Source: a virus
IMG/VR virus record: IMGVR_UViG_3300025289_000025
Span: 26,297-90,296 of that record
Strand: one strand, 5' to 3'
Length of the DNA: 64,000 bases
Shown here: one piece after another, positions 25,343-34,135 of the stretch
How positions within the stretch are numbered: position 1 is the first letter of the stretch
Layout of the letters: every line of letters begins with the position of its first letter
Notes under the pieces: model-generated
Told to the model about the DNA's origin: nothing
Database searches by the model: none
What the model saw: the letters and a program-made list of their open reading frames with translations, nothing else
Program-made: the position numbers and the translations under genes

Positions 25343-28300
25343 TCATACTAAAAAATCCCAGGATTGGTTAATTTTTCCTATTTTTATATCAGATATTAAT
25401 GGGACAATGATCCAAGGATTGTTCGCTAAAACATCTTTAGTCATCACTTTTTTAGTGGTTTCTATTACATGATCTATTTCGTTTGGGTTAGTATCTATAA
25501 TTATAGAATCATGGATTTGTCCTATTAATTTAGATTTCCATTTTTCTTCTTTTGATATTTCATTTATTTTAATTATTGATTCTAAAAGTACGTGGAATGC
25601 TGTGCCTTGAATTACGGAATTTATAATTTCATTTTTGGTTAAAAATCCCCTTCGTCGGAAGCCATGCATCATTTCAACATATCCGTTTTGTTGGTATGAT
25701 TTTATTAGTCCATCTTGAAATTTTTTAATCCCACGATATTTTAGCCAAAATTCTCGCTCTGCTTTTTGAACTCTCATTATAGGTAGATCATGGTATCCTC
25801 TGCTAATTAAATCTGCATGAATATTTTTATAATAACTGCCGTAAAAGAGGGCAAAAACCATGGCGTTCTTGGCATCGAATCTCATTATTTTTGCATCGAA
25901 TCCCTTTAGTTGTAAAAAATCTGCCCACTCTTGATGAATATCCGCTCCATCTATACGTTCTTTCATTAATACAGGGTCTTTGGAATAGCAAGCTAAAATG
26001 CCGACTTCATGCCCCCCATAATCAGCCTCAGCTAATAGGTTTCCTGGAGAGGGAATTATTCCATTTCTTACCATAGTCATAGATTCTTTATCTCTTTTGG
26101 GAATGTTTTGCATATTGGGGGAGTCCATAGAACTTCTGCCTGTTCTTACTAAATGTAAATTAGAATTAGGATGTAATTTTTTATTGACTTGTAAACCTAA
26201 AATTCCATCAATATAAGTAGTCTTCAATTTATCCAATTTTCTTTTTTTAACCAAATCTTTTGCGAAGGGTATATCCAAACTTTCCACAACGTCTTTATCT
26301 ACGGAGTCCCCACCACCCTCCGTTTTTTTGATGGATTTTACTCCTAAGAATTCAAACAAAAGTTTTTTCATATCATCAGAAGAAGTTAATTTTATTTCTC
26401 TTCCTGTTTTAGATTTAAATAATTTTGCTTCTGGAGAGCGAAGTAATTGTTTTTCTAGGAAATCTAGTCTTTTTTCTAATTTTATTTGGGTATCTTGATA
26501 ATATTCTACGTTTACTGAGATCCCTTCCATTTCCATATCAGAAAAAGCAAGAACTCCTTTATGAAATAAATCGTAGGCTTTAGAAGCGGCGAGGGATTCC
26601 TTATTCCCCTTATCCATGAAATCCCATTGCCGTTCCGCCAATCTCATCGTGAAATAAGCATCTAATCCGTTATATTTCAATAGCTCATTTAATGGGCACT
26701 TCTGCATAGTATTAAATTTAGTTCCCGGAAGGGCCTTTTTGAATTTAGAAATATCCCCTCCGTATTCATACCCCCAATTTATAAACGTTTGAAAATCTAG
26801 CCCTGTAAATCCTGCTCGTTCATCTACGATATGAGAACAAACCATTGTATCCCAATACCATCCTTTTGGCTCTTCTCCAATTATGATTTTACTCCACGGA
26901 TGCTCCATCTGAATATTCTGGGCTACTTTTAATATTTCTGGGTCGGAGAGTACCCCTCGCCATGCCTTATTCAACGCTTCTAACTGTCCTGATTGCCACG
27001 CTCCGGGGTAGGAGTAGGGCCAGGCATAGGCTATGTCCTCCCCGTAGATAGCGACAGCCGTAGACACAATAGAGTGGCCGGGATAGTAGGGACGGAGGCC
27101 AGTAGTTTCATAATCAAATGCTATCGTTGGTTTTTGTTCTTTAATCGTTTTGAGAATATCTAAAATTTCATCTGTATTGGTTAGACATTTTATCTTTTGG
27201 GAATAATCAATTTCTTCTATTTCTGGTAAATTTGAAGTTATTTGTTCCATTGCCCATTGGAGGTCTAATTTGAAAATGTTCTCTGCGTCAGGATTTCTGA
27301 TAACGAAAGAGGGATGGTATAGTGGGATAACCCAAGCCTTCGTTTGAACATCAGGAATGCAAAGTTTTCTCCATCTCCCAATAGATAAATTTGTTGAAAT
27401 AGGTTGAGTCCTATTCATGAAAAACGCCTCTACTGCTTTTGCGCCAAAAAGTAGTATATACTTCGGTTGAAATTGTTGTATCGCTGCTCGCCAGTTAGGT
27501 TCGCAAGCTTTGATTTCCCGTGTAGTCGGAGTTCGGTTGCTCCCCTTCTCGTTGGTTGGCCGGCAATTATGATGAATTACTCTATTTGCTATAAAACTAT
27601 TGTCCTCTTCTACTTCTATGCAAGTTAAAGACATTCTTTTTCCTATAGGAATTTTTTCTATAGAAACTATTTCTACTTCGGTGAATTGATATTCTTGATT
27701 ATGATTCTTTATTAATCTTTCTATTGGGGAAATAGGATTTTTAGAGGAAACTCGGAGTAATTCATAATTATAATTTTTAGCTAGTATGTTTTTTTTCGTT
27801 TGATCATTTTTAACTGATTTTTGTCCGTTCCTATCCGGATTATCTACTTCCACTAGCAAATTATACTTTGGCAAAAAGAAATCATAATTTAATGTTTCAA
27901 TGGCAAATTGAGAAATGAATTGTATTTTTTTATCGGATAAATAATTTGCTAAAGACCCCTCTCCAAATCCTATTGTGATAGGAGATATACTAGATAATTT
28001 ATTTTCAGATTCTTTAATTTTGGCCCATTTTATTCTGCCTTTTAGCTTAGCTTCCTTAGTTACTTTCCCCCCCGTCATCTTCCCCCAAACGCCCAGTTTA
28101 GCCGATCTTCTTACTTTTTCATGGGCTTTCTCCCTAAGTTTTTCTCCATATTTATCCTCTAAGTATTTACTTTCGCAGATTAAAGAACAAATATTTTCCC
28201 CATAAGAATTAGTTTTAAAAAAAATACCCCCACAAATTATACATTTTTCTCCTATGGCTATTATTCTATCTCCTTTATTTAATTGACGTGCATAAACCCA

Positions 28301-28867
28301 ATTTTCTTTATTGTCTATTTTAGATAAAAATCTATGTGAAGAGGTAACAACAAATTCTTTCAAACTTCTATTTTTATAAGGAGAATTGATCCTCCCCACT
28401 TTAATTTTGTAAACTTCTTCAGTAATTCTTTTAAGGTGCTTGGGAAGATCTTGAATTCTAGATATTACCTTTCTAAATCTTCCTTTATGGGTTAATACTA
28501 AATCCCCCACCTTAACTTTAGATACAGGTTTATACCCATCTATAGTAAATATAGGAACTTGATGATAAACAAAACACGCTACGGCATTAGTTTTTCTGAA
28601 ATCTCTATCTAGATCGTACCCCATAATCCTAAAGCATTTTCTAAGAAAATGGCCAGTTTCTCCTATAAATTGATTGTTCAGTTGATCTTCTCGCTCACCA
28701 CTAGCTTCCCCCAATATGAAGGTTTTAAGTTTTCCTTCACCAGTGGGGGGAATATTTGGGGATAGGGTACGATTTTTCAGCCCACATGCGTCACAACCTA
28801 CGGCCCCTCGGGGGGTTTTTGGTTGGGCTGCTTTAGCAGGAGTTGGTATATCAAAGAACCCTCGCAT
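25343..28867 (-). CDS. Uracil-DNA glycosylase (family 4-like) - 3'-5' exonuclease - DNA polymerase I fusion, with intein
   Basis: 1174 residues, 837 after removal of a 337-residue intein. Residues 1-97 plus 435-about 545 form a 4Fe-4S uracil-DNA glycosylase-like domain: CDACGL, GEASGEREDQ, then C-R-P, K-A-C-E-P-N-W and PLYHPSF, with four Cys for a cluster. A proofreading exonuclease follows (IAFDYETTGL, VAQNIQMEH, YNGLDAYFTMRLA) and a family A polymerase (VRTGRSSMDSPNMQNIPKR, AEADYGGHEVG motif A, DAKNAMVFALFYGSYY motif B). Motif C reads IGQIHDSIIID, with Ser where cellular family A enzymes have Glu. No 5'-3' exonuclease domain; that is a separate gene at 18771-19637. The replicative polymerase of the phage. 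Confidence 0.9.
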   Translation of the reverse strand: MRGFFDIPTPAKAAQPKTPRGAVGCDACGLKNRTLSPNIPPTGEGKLKTFILGEASGEREDQLNNQFIGETGHFLRKCFRIMGYDLDRDFRKTNAVACFVYHQVPIFTIDGYKPVSKVKVGDLVLTHKGRFRKVISRIQDLPKHLKRITEEVYKIKVGRINSPYKNRSLKEFVVTSSHRFLSKIDNKENWVYARQLNKGDRIIAIGEKCIICGGIFFKTNSYGENICSLICESKYLEDKYGEKLREKAHEKVRRSAKLGVWGKMTGGKVTKEAKLKGRIKWAKIKESENKLSSISPITIGFGEGSLANYLSDKKIQFISQFAIETLNYDFFLPKYNLLVEVDNPDRNGQKSVKNDQTKKNILAKNYNYELLRVSSKNPISPIERLIKNHNQEYQFTEVEIVSIEKIPIGKRMSLTCIEVEEDNSFIANRVIHHNCRPTNEKGSNRTPTTREIKACEPNWRAAIQQFQPKYILLFGAKAVEAFFMNRTQPISTNLSIGRWRKLCIPDVQTKAWVIPLYHPSFVIRNPDAENIFKLDLQWAMEQITSNLPEIEEIDYSQKIKCLTNTDEILDILKTIKEQKPTIAFDYETTGLRPYYPGHSIVSTAVAIYGEDIAYAWPYSYPGAWQSGQLEALNKAWRGVLSDPEILKVAQNIQMEHPWSKIIIGEEPKGWYWDTMVCSHIVDERAGFTGLDFQTFINWGYEYGGDISKFKKALPGTKFNTMQKCPLNELLKYNGLDAYFTMRLAERQWDFMDKGNKESLAASKAYDLFHKGVLAFSDMEMEGISVNVEYYQDTQIKLEKRLDFLEKQLLRSPEAKLFKSKTGREIKLTSSDDMKKLLFEFLGVKSIKKTEGGGDSVDKDVVESLDIPFAKDLVKKRKLDKLKTTYIDGILGLQVNKKLHPNSNLHLVRTGRSSMDSPNMQNIPKRDKESMTMVRNGIIPSPGNLLAEADYGGHEVGILACYSKDPVLMKERIDGADIHQEWADFLQLKGFDAKIMRFDAKNAMVFALFYGSYYKNIHADLISRGYHDLPIMRVQKAEREFWLKYRGIKKFQDGLIKSYQQNGYVEMMHGFRRRGFLTKNEIINSVIQGTAFHVLLESIIKINEISKEEKWKSKLIGQIHDSIIIDTNPNEIDHVIETTKKVMTKDVLANNPWIIVPLISDIKIGKINQSWDFLV
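27566..28576 (-). other. Intein in the glycosylase domain, with EDxHD/VSR-like nuclease
   Basis: 337 residues (98-434 of the fusion). It starts with Cys (CFVYHQVPIFTIDGYKPVSK), has block A/N features (VKVGDLVLTH), block B (VVTSSHRF, T-x2-H type) and ends MSLTCIEVEEDNSFIANRV then H-H-N, followed by Cys as +1 residue. A four-Cys zinc-like patch (CIICGG, CSLIC) and a basic region precede a nuclease-like domain with YNLLVEVD and a downstream D-Q-T-K-K-N and YELLRVSS, related to the PD-(D/E)XK/VSR-type EDxHD domains free-standing at 37.7 and 44.6 kb. The site is directly before the third Fe-S Cys of the glycosylase. Confidence 0.85.
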
Positions 28868-29038
28868 TTATATTTTTTCCAACCCCACTTCCACATGTCC
28901 CACTACGAATCGGGGTTTGGTATCTCCTAGACTAGTCACATCTATCATGGCTATAGTTATATTCTCAACTCTTACTTCAGTTTGGTCTATAAATAATCCT
29001 ACCATTTGTGATATTATTCTTTGCATATTATTTTCCAT
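28868..29038 (-). CDS. Small hypothetical protein upstream of the polymerase (56 aa)
   Basis: Frame from ATG 29038 to TAA 28868, ending exactly before the polymerase ATG (TAAATG). The product starts MENNMQRIISQMVGLFIDQT and ends FVVGHVEVGLEKI. It has no known motif; the coding look and tight junction support it. Confidence 0.5.
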   Translation of the reverse strand: MENNMQRIISQMVGLFIDQTEVRVENITIAMIDVTSLGDTKPRFVVGHVEVGLEKI

Positions 29039-29074
29039 CTTTTTTTTTCAATCCTAATTTGATTAATGTCCATA

Positions 29075-29257
29075 TTAATGCTCCCTCCAGCACATAGGAT
29101 CGAAGCCCTTTTTCTTGGCAATTTCATCAGCTATCCATTCGAATTGAGGAAACTTTTCAATAAAGAATCTTGTCATTTCCCCAGTACAAAAAGCACAATC
29201 CCCTCCGTCAGCCAACCAAAATAAATTTAATATGAATCTAGCAGTCTCTTCATCCAT
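29075..29257 (-). CDS. Small hypothetical protein with C-x2-C
   Basis: 60 residues from ATG 29257 (TAATG overlap with the previous gene; a longer in-frame start at 29302 is less likely). It starts MDEETARFILNLFWLADGGD, then CAFCTGEMTRFF and ends FDPMCWREH. Three Cys and a His could hold a metal. Not recognised. Confidence 0.5.
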   Translation of the reverse strand: MDEETARFILNLFWLADGGDCAFCTGEMTRFFIEKFPQFEWIADEIAKKKGFDPMCWREH

Positions 29258-29478
29258 TAATCTTTCCCTTCCCAAGGATCTTGGGGGTGCGCCCCGTGGC
29301 ATTTTACCATTATGGTAGGTGGTTTCTCCCTTTTCCCTGCAGAATATTCTGGATCTTTGAAATCCAACACTGGAATTTTACCCGCATAATAACTTTTGCA
29401 GCGAGGACAAACTGATTTTGACTCATCAGAAGGAGTAAGAATAATACTTGTCTTAATCTTTTTGTCTTTCTTTTTCAT
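29257..29478 (-). CDS. Small hypothetical zinc-ribbon-like protein
   Basis: 73 residues from ATG 29478. A basic start (MKKKDKKIKTSIIL), then CPRCKSYYAG and a later V-K-C-H-G-A-H, possibly one zinc site. It overlaps the next gene by one base (TAATG). No strong ribosome binding site; translation is probably coupled to the upstream gene that ends at 29481. Confidence 0.45.
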   Translation of the reverse strand: MKKKDKKIKTSIILTPSDESKSVCPRCKSYYAGKIPVLDFKDPEYSAGKREKPPTIMVKCHGAHPQDPWEGKD

Positions 29479-29480
29479 TT

Positions 29481-29729
29481 TTATTTGCAACTTTTTGGTT
29501 GAGGACTACCATGAGCATAATCACTCTTATCATACACTTGAATCACCGATGTGGGGGCCTTAGCAGGTAAGATATTTCCCATTGACCATTTAAGTGGATA
29601 GGCTACTACAAATTCAAGTCCATCTATACACACTGTTTTTACTATTATTCCAGGAGAAAATTGAACTTCAGAAAGAATAATAATTCCTATAAAAATTGCC
29701 CCAACTAATTTACTAAAATAATTTCTCAT
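29481..29729 (-). CDS. Small secreted or membrane-anchored hypothetical protein
   Basis: 82 residues. The N-terminus MRNYFSKLVGAIFIGIIILS is a signal peptide or anchor. The rest is a short exported domain with two Cys (VCIDGLEFVVAYPLKWS, ...PQPKSC) that could form a disulfide. It lies 8 bases after the clamp gene. Function unknown. Confidence 0.5.
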   Translation of the reverse strand: MRNYFSKLVGAIFIGIIILSEVQFSPGIIVKTVCIDGLEFVVAYPLKWSMGNILPAKAPTSVIQVYDKSDYAHGSPQPKSCK

Positions 29730-29737
29730 ACAATCTC

Positions 29738-30802
29738 CTATTTTCCTACTGATGCAACCATAATATGACTAAATTTCTCCGAAGAGAACAACAATGATTT
29801 CTTAACTCCGCTCATACGGAATTGACGGGTGATTCCTAAAATTTTTTTGAAAAAGTCAGGTTGTACTTTAAGTTCAATTCCTTCTTCAAAATGACCTTTT
29901 TTCCAATCAACTCCGTCAACAATTTCCCCTGCTTCTTTCCCCGCCCGAATTTCTAAAACTCCCTTGGAATAGGAAAGAGAAACTTTTGATAAAGCATCCC
30001 ATCCATCTCCACTAGCACCAGCCAGGATTTTAGCCCTTTCCAACGGAGCCTCCAATCCCTTGGGAAACTCAAGAGGATCAGCAGTCATATCAAATTTCAT
30101 AACTTCGAACAGTCCCACAATCTTCTTGGAAGGGTAATCCCCTGCTAGTACCCTTGAACTATAGATAGCTCCCCTTTCGTTAGAGAAATGAGCCCATGCC
30201 TTTGATAAAGCAATAATTTCAAAGTTCTCTTCTAATTTCATAAGCCCTTCCACCGTTTTGGTTGGGAGGGTAAATGCGCTAGTGACTGCTTCCAACATGG
30301 TATAGATGGACACCCGGTAATTGTCTGTAGAAACTGCTTTATTTTCGAAGAAATGAACCCCTGCCAAAGGTCCCAAAGCTGGCCCCGTCCCTGCGCTGAA
30401 TGAACAAAGTTCCATTCCCACTTGGAAGTCTTTGGGGAGATAGAACCATTCCAATCCATCTGTTTGAACAGCCCAAGCCCTCTCTAGAGAACTGGTAATC
30501 TGTTCTTTTTGAAGAGGGTTCATTTTGAGAGTAGTCTTCCCCCCCTTAACTTGAAATTTACCGTCGTCATTCATCTTGATATCAATTTCTTCGGCTTCCA
30601 TTTTGGATAAAACCTTGTACAATTCTTCTGCTCTAACAGCTGTTCTGATTCCCGTTTCAAGGGGGAAGGAGCAACTGATATCCTCCTTGTACGACCGGAC
30701 CCAGTTTTCATCGAATAGAATAAAATCTGATCCGATGGCACTGGATTTGTCAATCCCCATCATTACAGATTTGATAGCATTTAACAGATCAACTTTTTTC
30801 AT
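29738..30802 (-). CDS. DNA polymerase sliding clamp (beta-clamp-like)
   Basis: 354 residues, near the length of bacterial beta clamps and longer than T4 gp45. The family look is seen in repeated alpha/beta units: FILFDENWVRSYKEDISCSF, LEIRAGKEAGEI, the VLAGDYPSKKIVGLF segment that corresponds to the P-x-Y/YP motif between domains, and a C-terminal KSLLFSSEKFSHIMVAS. No enzyme motif. With loader and polymerase encoded in the same direction it completes the processivity set. Confidence 0.65.
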   Translation of the reverse strand: MKKVDLLNAIKSVMMGIDKSSAIGSDFILFDENWVRSYKEDISCSFPLETGIRTAVRAEELYKVLSKMEAEEIDIKMNDDGKFQVKGGKTTLKMNPLQKEQITSSLERAWAVQTDGLEWFYLPKDFQVGMELCSFSAGTGPALGPLAGVHFFENKAVSTDNYRVSIYTMLEAVTSAFTLPTKTVEGLMKLEENFEIIALSKAWAHFSNERGAIYSSRVLAGDYPSKKIVGLFEVMKFDMTADPLEFPKGLEAPLERAKILAGASGDGWDALSKVSLSYSKGVLEIRAGKEAGEIVDGVDWKKGHFEEGIELKVQPDFFKKILGITRQFRMSGVKKSLLFSSEKFSHIMVASVGK

Positions 30803-31107
30803 TTTTCCCTCCCCATAAAAGTTTTATTCCAGGCATCTTTTAACTTTTTAACATTTAATATCATAGGAGTAGCAAATGGTGTTTTTGTTCCTTCTAAATA
30901 TATAGGTGGTTGAGTTACCCCTGAATAAACTCGGATCCAAATTTTTCCGAAAAATAAAATAGATAATCTTTCTTTCCAATCTGCTTTCCAACAAGATATA
31001 CAAATTTGTCCGTCATTCCAAATGGGAAGTGGGGAACATTCTTTATCTGTCATTTCTGCTGGTTTTTGTAAATCTTTTGTTTTCTCAGAAAAATCTATAG
31101 GTTTCAT
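30799..31107 (-). CDS. Conserved phage-type hypothetical protein
   Basis: 102 residues from ATG 31107, preceded by GGAGG and overlapping the upstream stop (ATGA). It has NDGQICISCWKADWKERLSI, GKIWIRVYSG and TQPPIYLE, a pattern I associate with small uncharacterised phage proteins near replication genes. It ends by overlapping the clamp start. Confidence 0.55.
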   Translation of the reverse strand: MKPIDFSEKTKDLQKPAEMTDKECSPLPIWNDGQICISCWKADWKERLSILFFGKIWIRVYSGVTQPPIYLEGTKTPFATPMILNVKKLKDAWNKTFMGREK

Positions 31108-31910
31108 ATTTCCTCCATTTTGATATAAGAAAAAATTTCCCTTTTTTCCAAAGGGCAAAGTTTGTCCTTAAATGCCTCAAGATTTTTGTTATCTAGAGAT
31201 CCCCCATCATTAACCAATTTATTTTGGTTCAATATGATAGGATCTGTATAGAAAATATATCTCAAATATTCGTTTAAAAATTTGATATTTCGGGAGAAAT
31301 TGAACCGGAAATAAATTTGGGAGTACCCCAAATCCCATATATTTACCCCCAAAATATAATTATTTTTATCTACCAAAATTTTTCTATTATTACCATGAAA
31401 AAGGTAATTTAGCATAACTTCATCATCATGTATTTCTTGATCTTCCCCCTTGGTACCAACCCATTCCAGAAATAACTTTTTCAAATCCTCCTCATGATCA
31501 GAGGTTGCTTCAATATATCGTAGGGGGGCATTCCCATATCGGCCAGGGAATTTGCGAATATTTTTCCTAAAGATAGACCAACGACCCCCTTCCATTTTCA
31601 AAAAGTTTTTGGGATCATAGATATACTCAAAGGATAAAAATTCCTTCTTATAATCTGAGGACATTTCCCAATTATGAAAACAAGCCCAAATTTTGTTCAT
31701 GGGAATAATCCAATCTGAAGGAGGGCTTTTAACTAACTCCCCCGTTAGTGAATTTATTGGCGGCCCTATGAACCACTCGTGTTGTTTCCAATATACATAA
31801 TCTCCACAAGTTTGCTCTTCAATTCCAGATCGTTCAAAATATTCTTGACTGCATGGAAAAGTTGGAGTAATTTTATATTTCTCAAGCAATTTTAAGTAAT
31901 TACTTTTCAC
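31104..31910 (-). CDS. Hypothetical protein, possibly DUF2156/GNAT-like
   Basis: 268 residues. FLKMEGGRWSIFRKNIRKFP resembles the substrate-binding helix of DUF2156 (phosphatidylglycerol lysyltransferase-type GNAT) proteins, and ILVDKNNYILGVNIWDLG could be a GNAT strand pair. A clear acetyl-CoA loop is not seen, so the call is tentative. It overlaps its neighbours by 4 bases on both sides. Confidence 0.4.
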   Translation of the reverse strand: MKSNYLKLLEKYKITPTFPCSQEYFERSGIEEQTCGDYVYWKQHEWFIGPPINSLTGELVKSPPSDWIIPMNKIWACFHNWEMSSDYKKEFLSFEYIYDPKNFLKMEGGRWSIFRKNIRKFPGRYGNAPLRYIEATSDHEEDLKKLFLEWVGTKGEDQEIHDDEVMLNYLFHGNNRKILVDKNNYILGVNIWDLGYSQIYFRFNFSRNIKFLNEYLRYIFYTDPIILNQNKLVNDGGSLDNKNLEAFKDKLCPLEKREIFSYIKMEEI

Positions 31911-32098
31911 CGACTTTTCCTTTCAACAGCCTCAACGATATTCTCCACCGCTTCTTTTTGCCTATCCGTTACATGACTATTTTCTTCTACAGTATTTGCA
32001 ATCCCCGACAGCGTTTCTTCGGCCCAATCGTAATCTGGGTCTGATAAATAATCATTTATTTCTTCTATGAAATTTTCCCAACTACATTCTTGACACAT
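31907..32098 (-). CDS. Small conserved-looking hypothetical protein
   Basis: 63 residues, acidic. It starts MCQECSWENFIEEINDYLSD and continues DYDWAEETLSGIANTVEE and VTDRQKEAVENIVEAVE, two helices of a type found in short bacterial and phage proteins. The C-x2-C at the start may bind metal. Function unknown. Confidence 0.5.
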   Translation of the reverse strand: MCQECSWENFIEEINDYLSDPDYDWAEETLSGIANTVEENSHVTDRQKEAVENIVEAVERKSR

Positions 32099-32322
32099 TT
32101 ATGGTTATCCTCCTCTGCTCGTATAATTCCTATATCAACCCCTTCTTCAAGGATGAATATTTTTACTTTTCCTTTCATTCCTATAGGCAAATTATCTTCT
32201 GCTAGTTTTCTAATTTTTTCAGAATTTTCTGGTTTAATTTTGTAAGGAATCTTGATAATCATTAGATCGTTTTCTCTAACTTCTAGCGTTTGAACACTTT
32301 TAACAAACTCAATTTCGTTCAT
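32065..32322 (-). CDS. Small hypothetical protein
   Basis: 85 residues with alternating charged strands (MNEIEFVKSVQTLEVRENDL, ...KGKVKIFILEEGVDIGII). It overlaps the downstream gene by 34 bases in another frame and the upstream gene by 4. No motif recognised. Confidence 0.45.
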   Translation of the reverse strand: MNEIEFVKSVQTLEVRENDLMIIKIPYKIKPENSEKIRKLAEDNLPIGMKGKVKIFILEEGVDIGIIRAEEDNHKCVKNVVGKIS

Positions 32323-32531
32323 ATTTTTTCCTCTACAGTTTTAAACGAGGCGGACCATCCACATCCAGACCAATGTTTGCAGGGACCATTTACTTTGCAA
32401 TAGGGGCATGGGCCATCTAACTTTCCCCATAGTCGATTTATCTCTTTAAGTATTGACTTCAATTCCTCTGGTTCGCATATCCCACATAGGGCAAAGGGAG
32501 GTACTTCGTGGGTACAATTAGAAAGTCTCAT
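32319..32531 (-). CDS. Small Cys-rich zinc-type protein
   Basis: 70 residues with eight Cys, including CGICEPEEL and CPYCKVNGPCKHWSGCGW. Likely one or two zinc sites. Overlaps both neighbours. Unknown role. Confidence 0.5.
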   Translation of the reverse strand: MRLSNCTHEVPPFALCGICEPEELKSILKEINRLWGKLDGPCPYCKVNGPCKHWSGCGWSASFKTVEEKI

Positions 32532-32961
32532 TTTTTCCCACCGTCTTCAGCGCGGCGCGGCAGATGGCGAGAGGGGCGGACGGTTCATCCCATCCCTGCT
32601 TACCATCAACGACAGTACATGACTTTTTGTCGATCCCGGTTCCCCTCTCTTCGCCTATCGCGTCTCTCATAACACAAATCCACGACGCTCCGTCATACCA
32701 TTCATTACCAATAACGCTTACTTTCCATTGGTTTTGTCTGAAATGCTCCATGACCTGCCACGCAGCGGAAATGGAGGTGGAATACATCGGAGGCCCAGCT
32801 TTCTTTGGGAAACACTTGCCCATTTCATGCTCACACTTCATGTCATTCATCATCTCGCCTATATGAAAGCGACTCCATCCGTCGCATGGCACAGACCCCA
32901 TGATCTTCTCCGCCACCAGCGCGTCCATCTCGCGTCCTGTGAGCATATCGTCGGGATTCAT
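32518..32961 (-). CDS. Phage ABA-sandwich domain protein
   Basis: 147 residues in a GC-rich patch. It has MLTGREMDALVAEKIMG at the start, YSTSISAAWQVMEHF in the centre and SAPLAICRAALKTVG near the end, the order seen in small phage ABA-sandwich (BC1872-like) proteins. Family function is unknown. The GC-rich composition of this and the next gene differs from the AT-rich surroundings, suggesting recent acquisition. Confidence 0.6.
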   Translation of the reverse strand: MNPDDMLTGREMDALVAEKIMGSVPCDGWSRFHIGEMMNDMKCEHEMGKCFPKKAGPPMYSTSISAAWQVMEHFRQNQWKVSVIGNEWYDGASWICVMRDAIGEERGTGIDKKSCTVVDGKQGWDEPSAPLAICRAALKTVGKNETF

Positions 32962-33164
32962 TTATTTCCCCCTCCCTCGGCTTCGCGTTTCTTTCTTTCC
33001 TCATCCCCAGGAAAATCCTTCGTCCAATCAAGTCCCCCCTTATCCAATAATCCCTTTGGAGAAACCCCCGACTTAGATGATTTTCCTCCTTTTGAGGATT
33101 GGCTCAGCAACCGTTCGACTAACTTTTTGGATATACTCCCCGTTTTCCGACTTTTTCCGCCCAT
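32958..33164 (-). CDS. Small basic, Gly/Lys/Ser-rich hypothetical protein
   Basis: 68 residues, low complexity and highly charged (MGGKSRKTGSISKKLVERLL, ...DEERKKREAEGGGNK). It overlaps the end of the 276-residue gene by 92 bases in a different frame, which weakens the case. The ATGA junction with the next gene supports it. Confidence 0.35.
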   Translation of the reverse strand: MGGKSRKTGSISKKLVERLLSQSSKGGKSSKSGVSPKGLLDKGGLDWTKDFPGDEERKKREAEGGGNK

Positions 33165-33903
33165 GCATAACCTCCCCTAAATCAGCTATTGTCCCGCAGT
33201 CGTCATAAATGCACCCCGCAATAACCCCTGATATATTATTATGCAATCCCTCAATTATAAAGTATTGCAGTTCTTCTGGAAAATAAATGTCTACCTTCTC
33301 ATTGAAATTAAATAGTGCCAAGAAATCACCAGTCCTCATTCCCATGGGGGAAAGAGAATCTGGAAGAACATCTTCTGGTTCTGTTAGGCCGAGGCCCTCC
33401 ATTTCCATTTTTCTTTCGAGTTGGATTAGAGATCCGACATAGATATCTCGTTGGAGTATTTTTAGTTCCCCCCCTTTAGTTACAAATTCAATATGCGATA
33501 AATTCTCGTCCAAGAGATCCAACGAAGATTTGCTAAAGGAAATTTTCCATTTCATTTTATCAGGACTATAAAATTTATAAAACAATTCTTCAACTTCTTG
33601 AAAAGTTTGATTGGGGATTCGGCATCTCTTGCTACGTATGAATTCCTCCCCTTTTTGAAGGAAAGTTATATTACTTCCGTCCGCAGTAAAATTTGGGGAA
33701 TCATAATCGCTCAAGAAAAATCTAATGGGGTCTTTGAATTCATTAACCGATGTTTCAAACCGAAGTAGTATAGTCTTATCGGAGTTCATAATATAAATGA
33801 TATTTTCCCAACAGAATACAGCGTTTTTTTGAGTACCCCCCTGTTCCAAAGCAACTCCGTAAGTGAATACCCTTTCAACCTCTAATTCATTTCGAAGTCC
33901 CAA
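33073..33903 (-). CDS. Hypothetical protein, clamp-like size and strand pattern
   Basis: 276 residues, mostly alternating strands (VFCWENIIYIMNSDKTILLRF, KWKISFSKSSLDLL, KVDIYFPEELQYFII). No catalytic motif. The strand-rich layout and YFPEEL...FII near the end vaguely recall clamp or OB proteins, but no firm family can be given. It ends HGRKKSENGEYIQKVSR and a basic tail. Confidence 0.5.
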   Translation of the reverse strand: MGLRNELEVERVFTYGVALEQGGTQKNAVFCWENIIYIMNSDKTILLRFETSVNEFKDPIRFFLSDYDSPNFTADGSNITFLQKGEEFIRSKRCRIPNQTFQEVEELFYKFYSPDKMKWKISFSKSSLDLLDENLSHIEFVTKGGELKILQRDIYVGSLIQLERKMEMEGLGLTEPEDVLPDSLSPMGMRTGDFLALFNFNEKVDIYFPEELQYFIIEGLHNNISGVIAGCIYDDCGTIADLGEVMHGRKKSENGEYIQKVSRTVAEPILKRRKII

Positions 33904-33904
33904 T

Positions 33905-34135
33905 TCAATTCCCCCTTGGAAATAGAGTCATAGGAACTGTAGATCCCTTGGATATCTCAAATGTTTTTCTATCTGCAATTTCCTTCCCCTTGGTAAATAC
34001 GGTTATCCATACAGTAAAGAATAGTATACAAACTTGAATGGCCAATTGCAATAATAATATAATTGTTAATACAAAAGATTTCCCCAATTTAACCCCCCGT
34101 TGGACTAAATCTTTTCCTTCTTTTTTAAGATTCAT
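33905..34135 (-). CDS. Small membrane protein
   Basis: 76 residues from ATG 34135 (AGGA 9 bases upstream; an ATG at 34144 is also in frame). One hydrophobic segment, SFVLTIILLLQLAIQVCILFF, after a Lys-rich N-terminus. Its start region overlaps the displaced 3' fragment of the 223-residue gene. Function unknown. Confidence 0.5.
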   Translation of the reverse strand: MNLKKEGKDLVQRGVKLGKSFVLTIILLLQLAIQVCILFFTVWITVFTKGKEIADRKTFEISKGSTVPMTLFPRGN

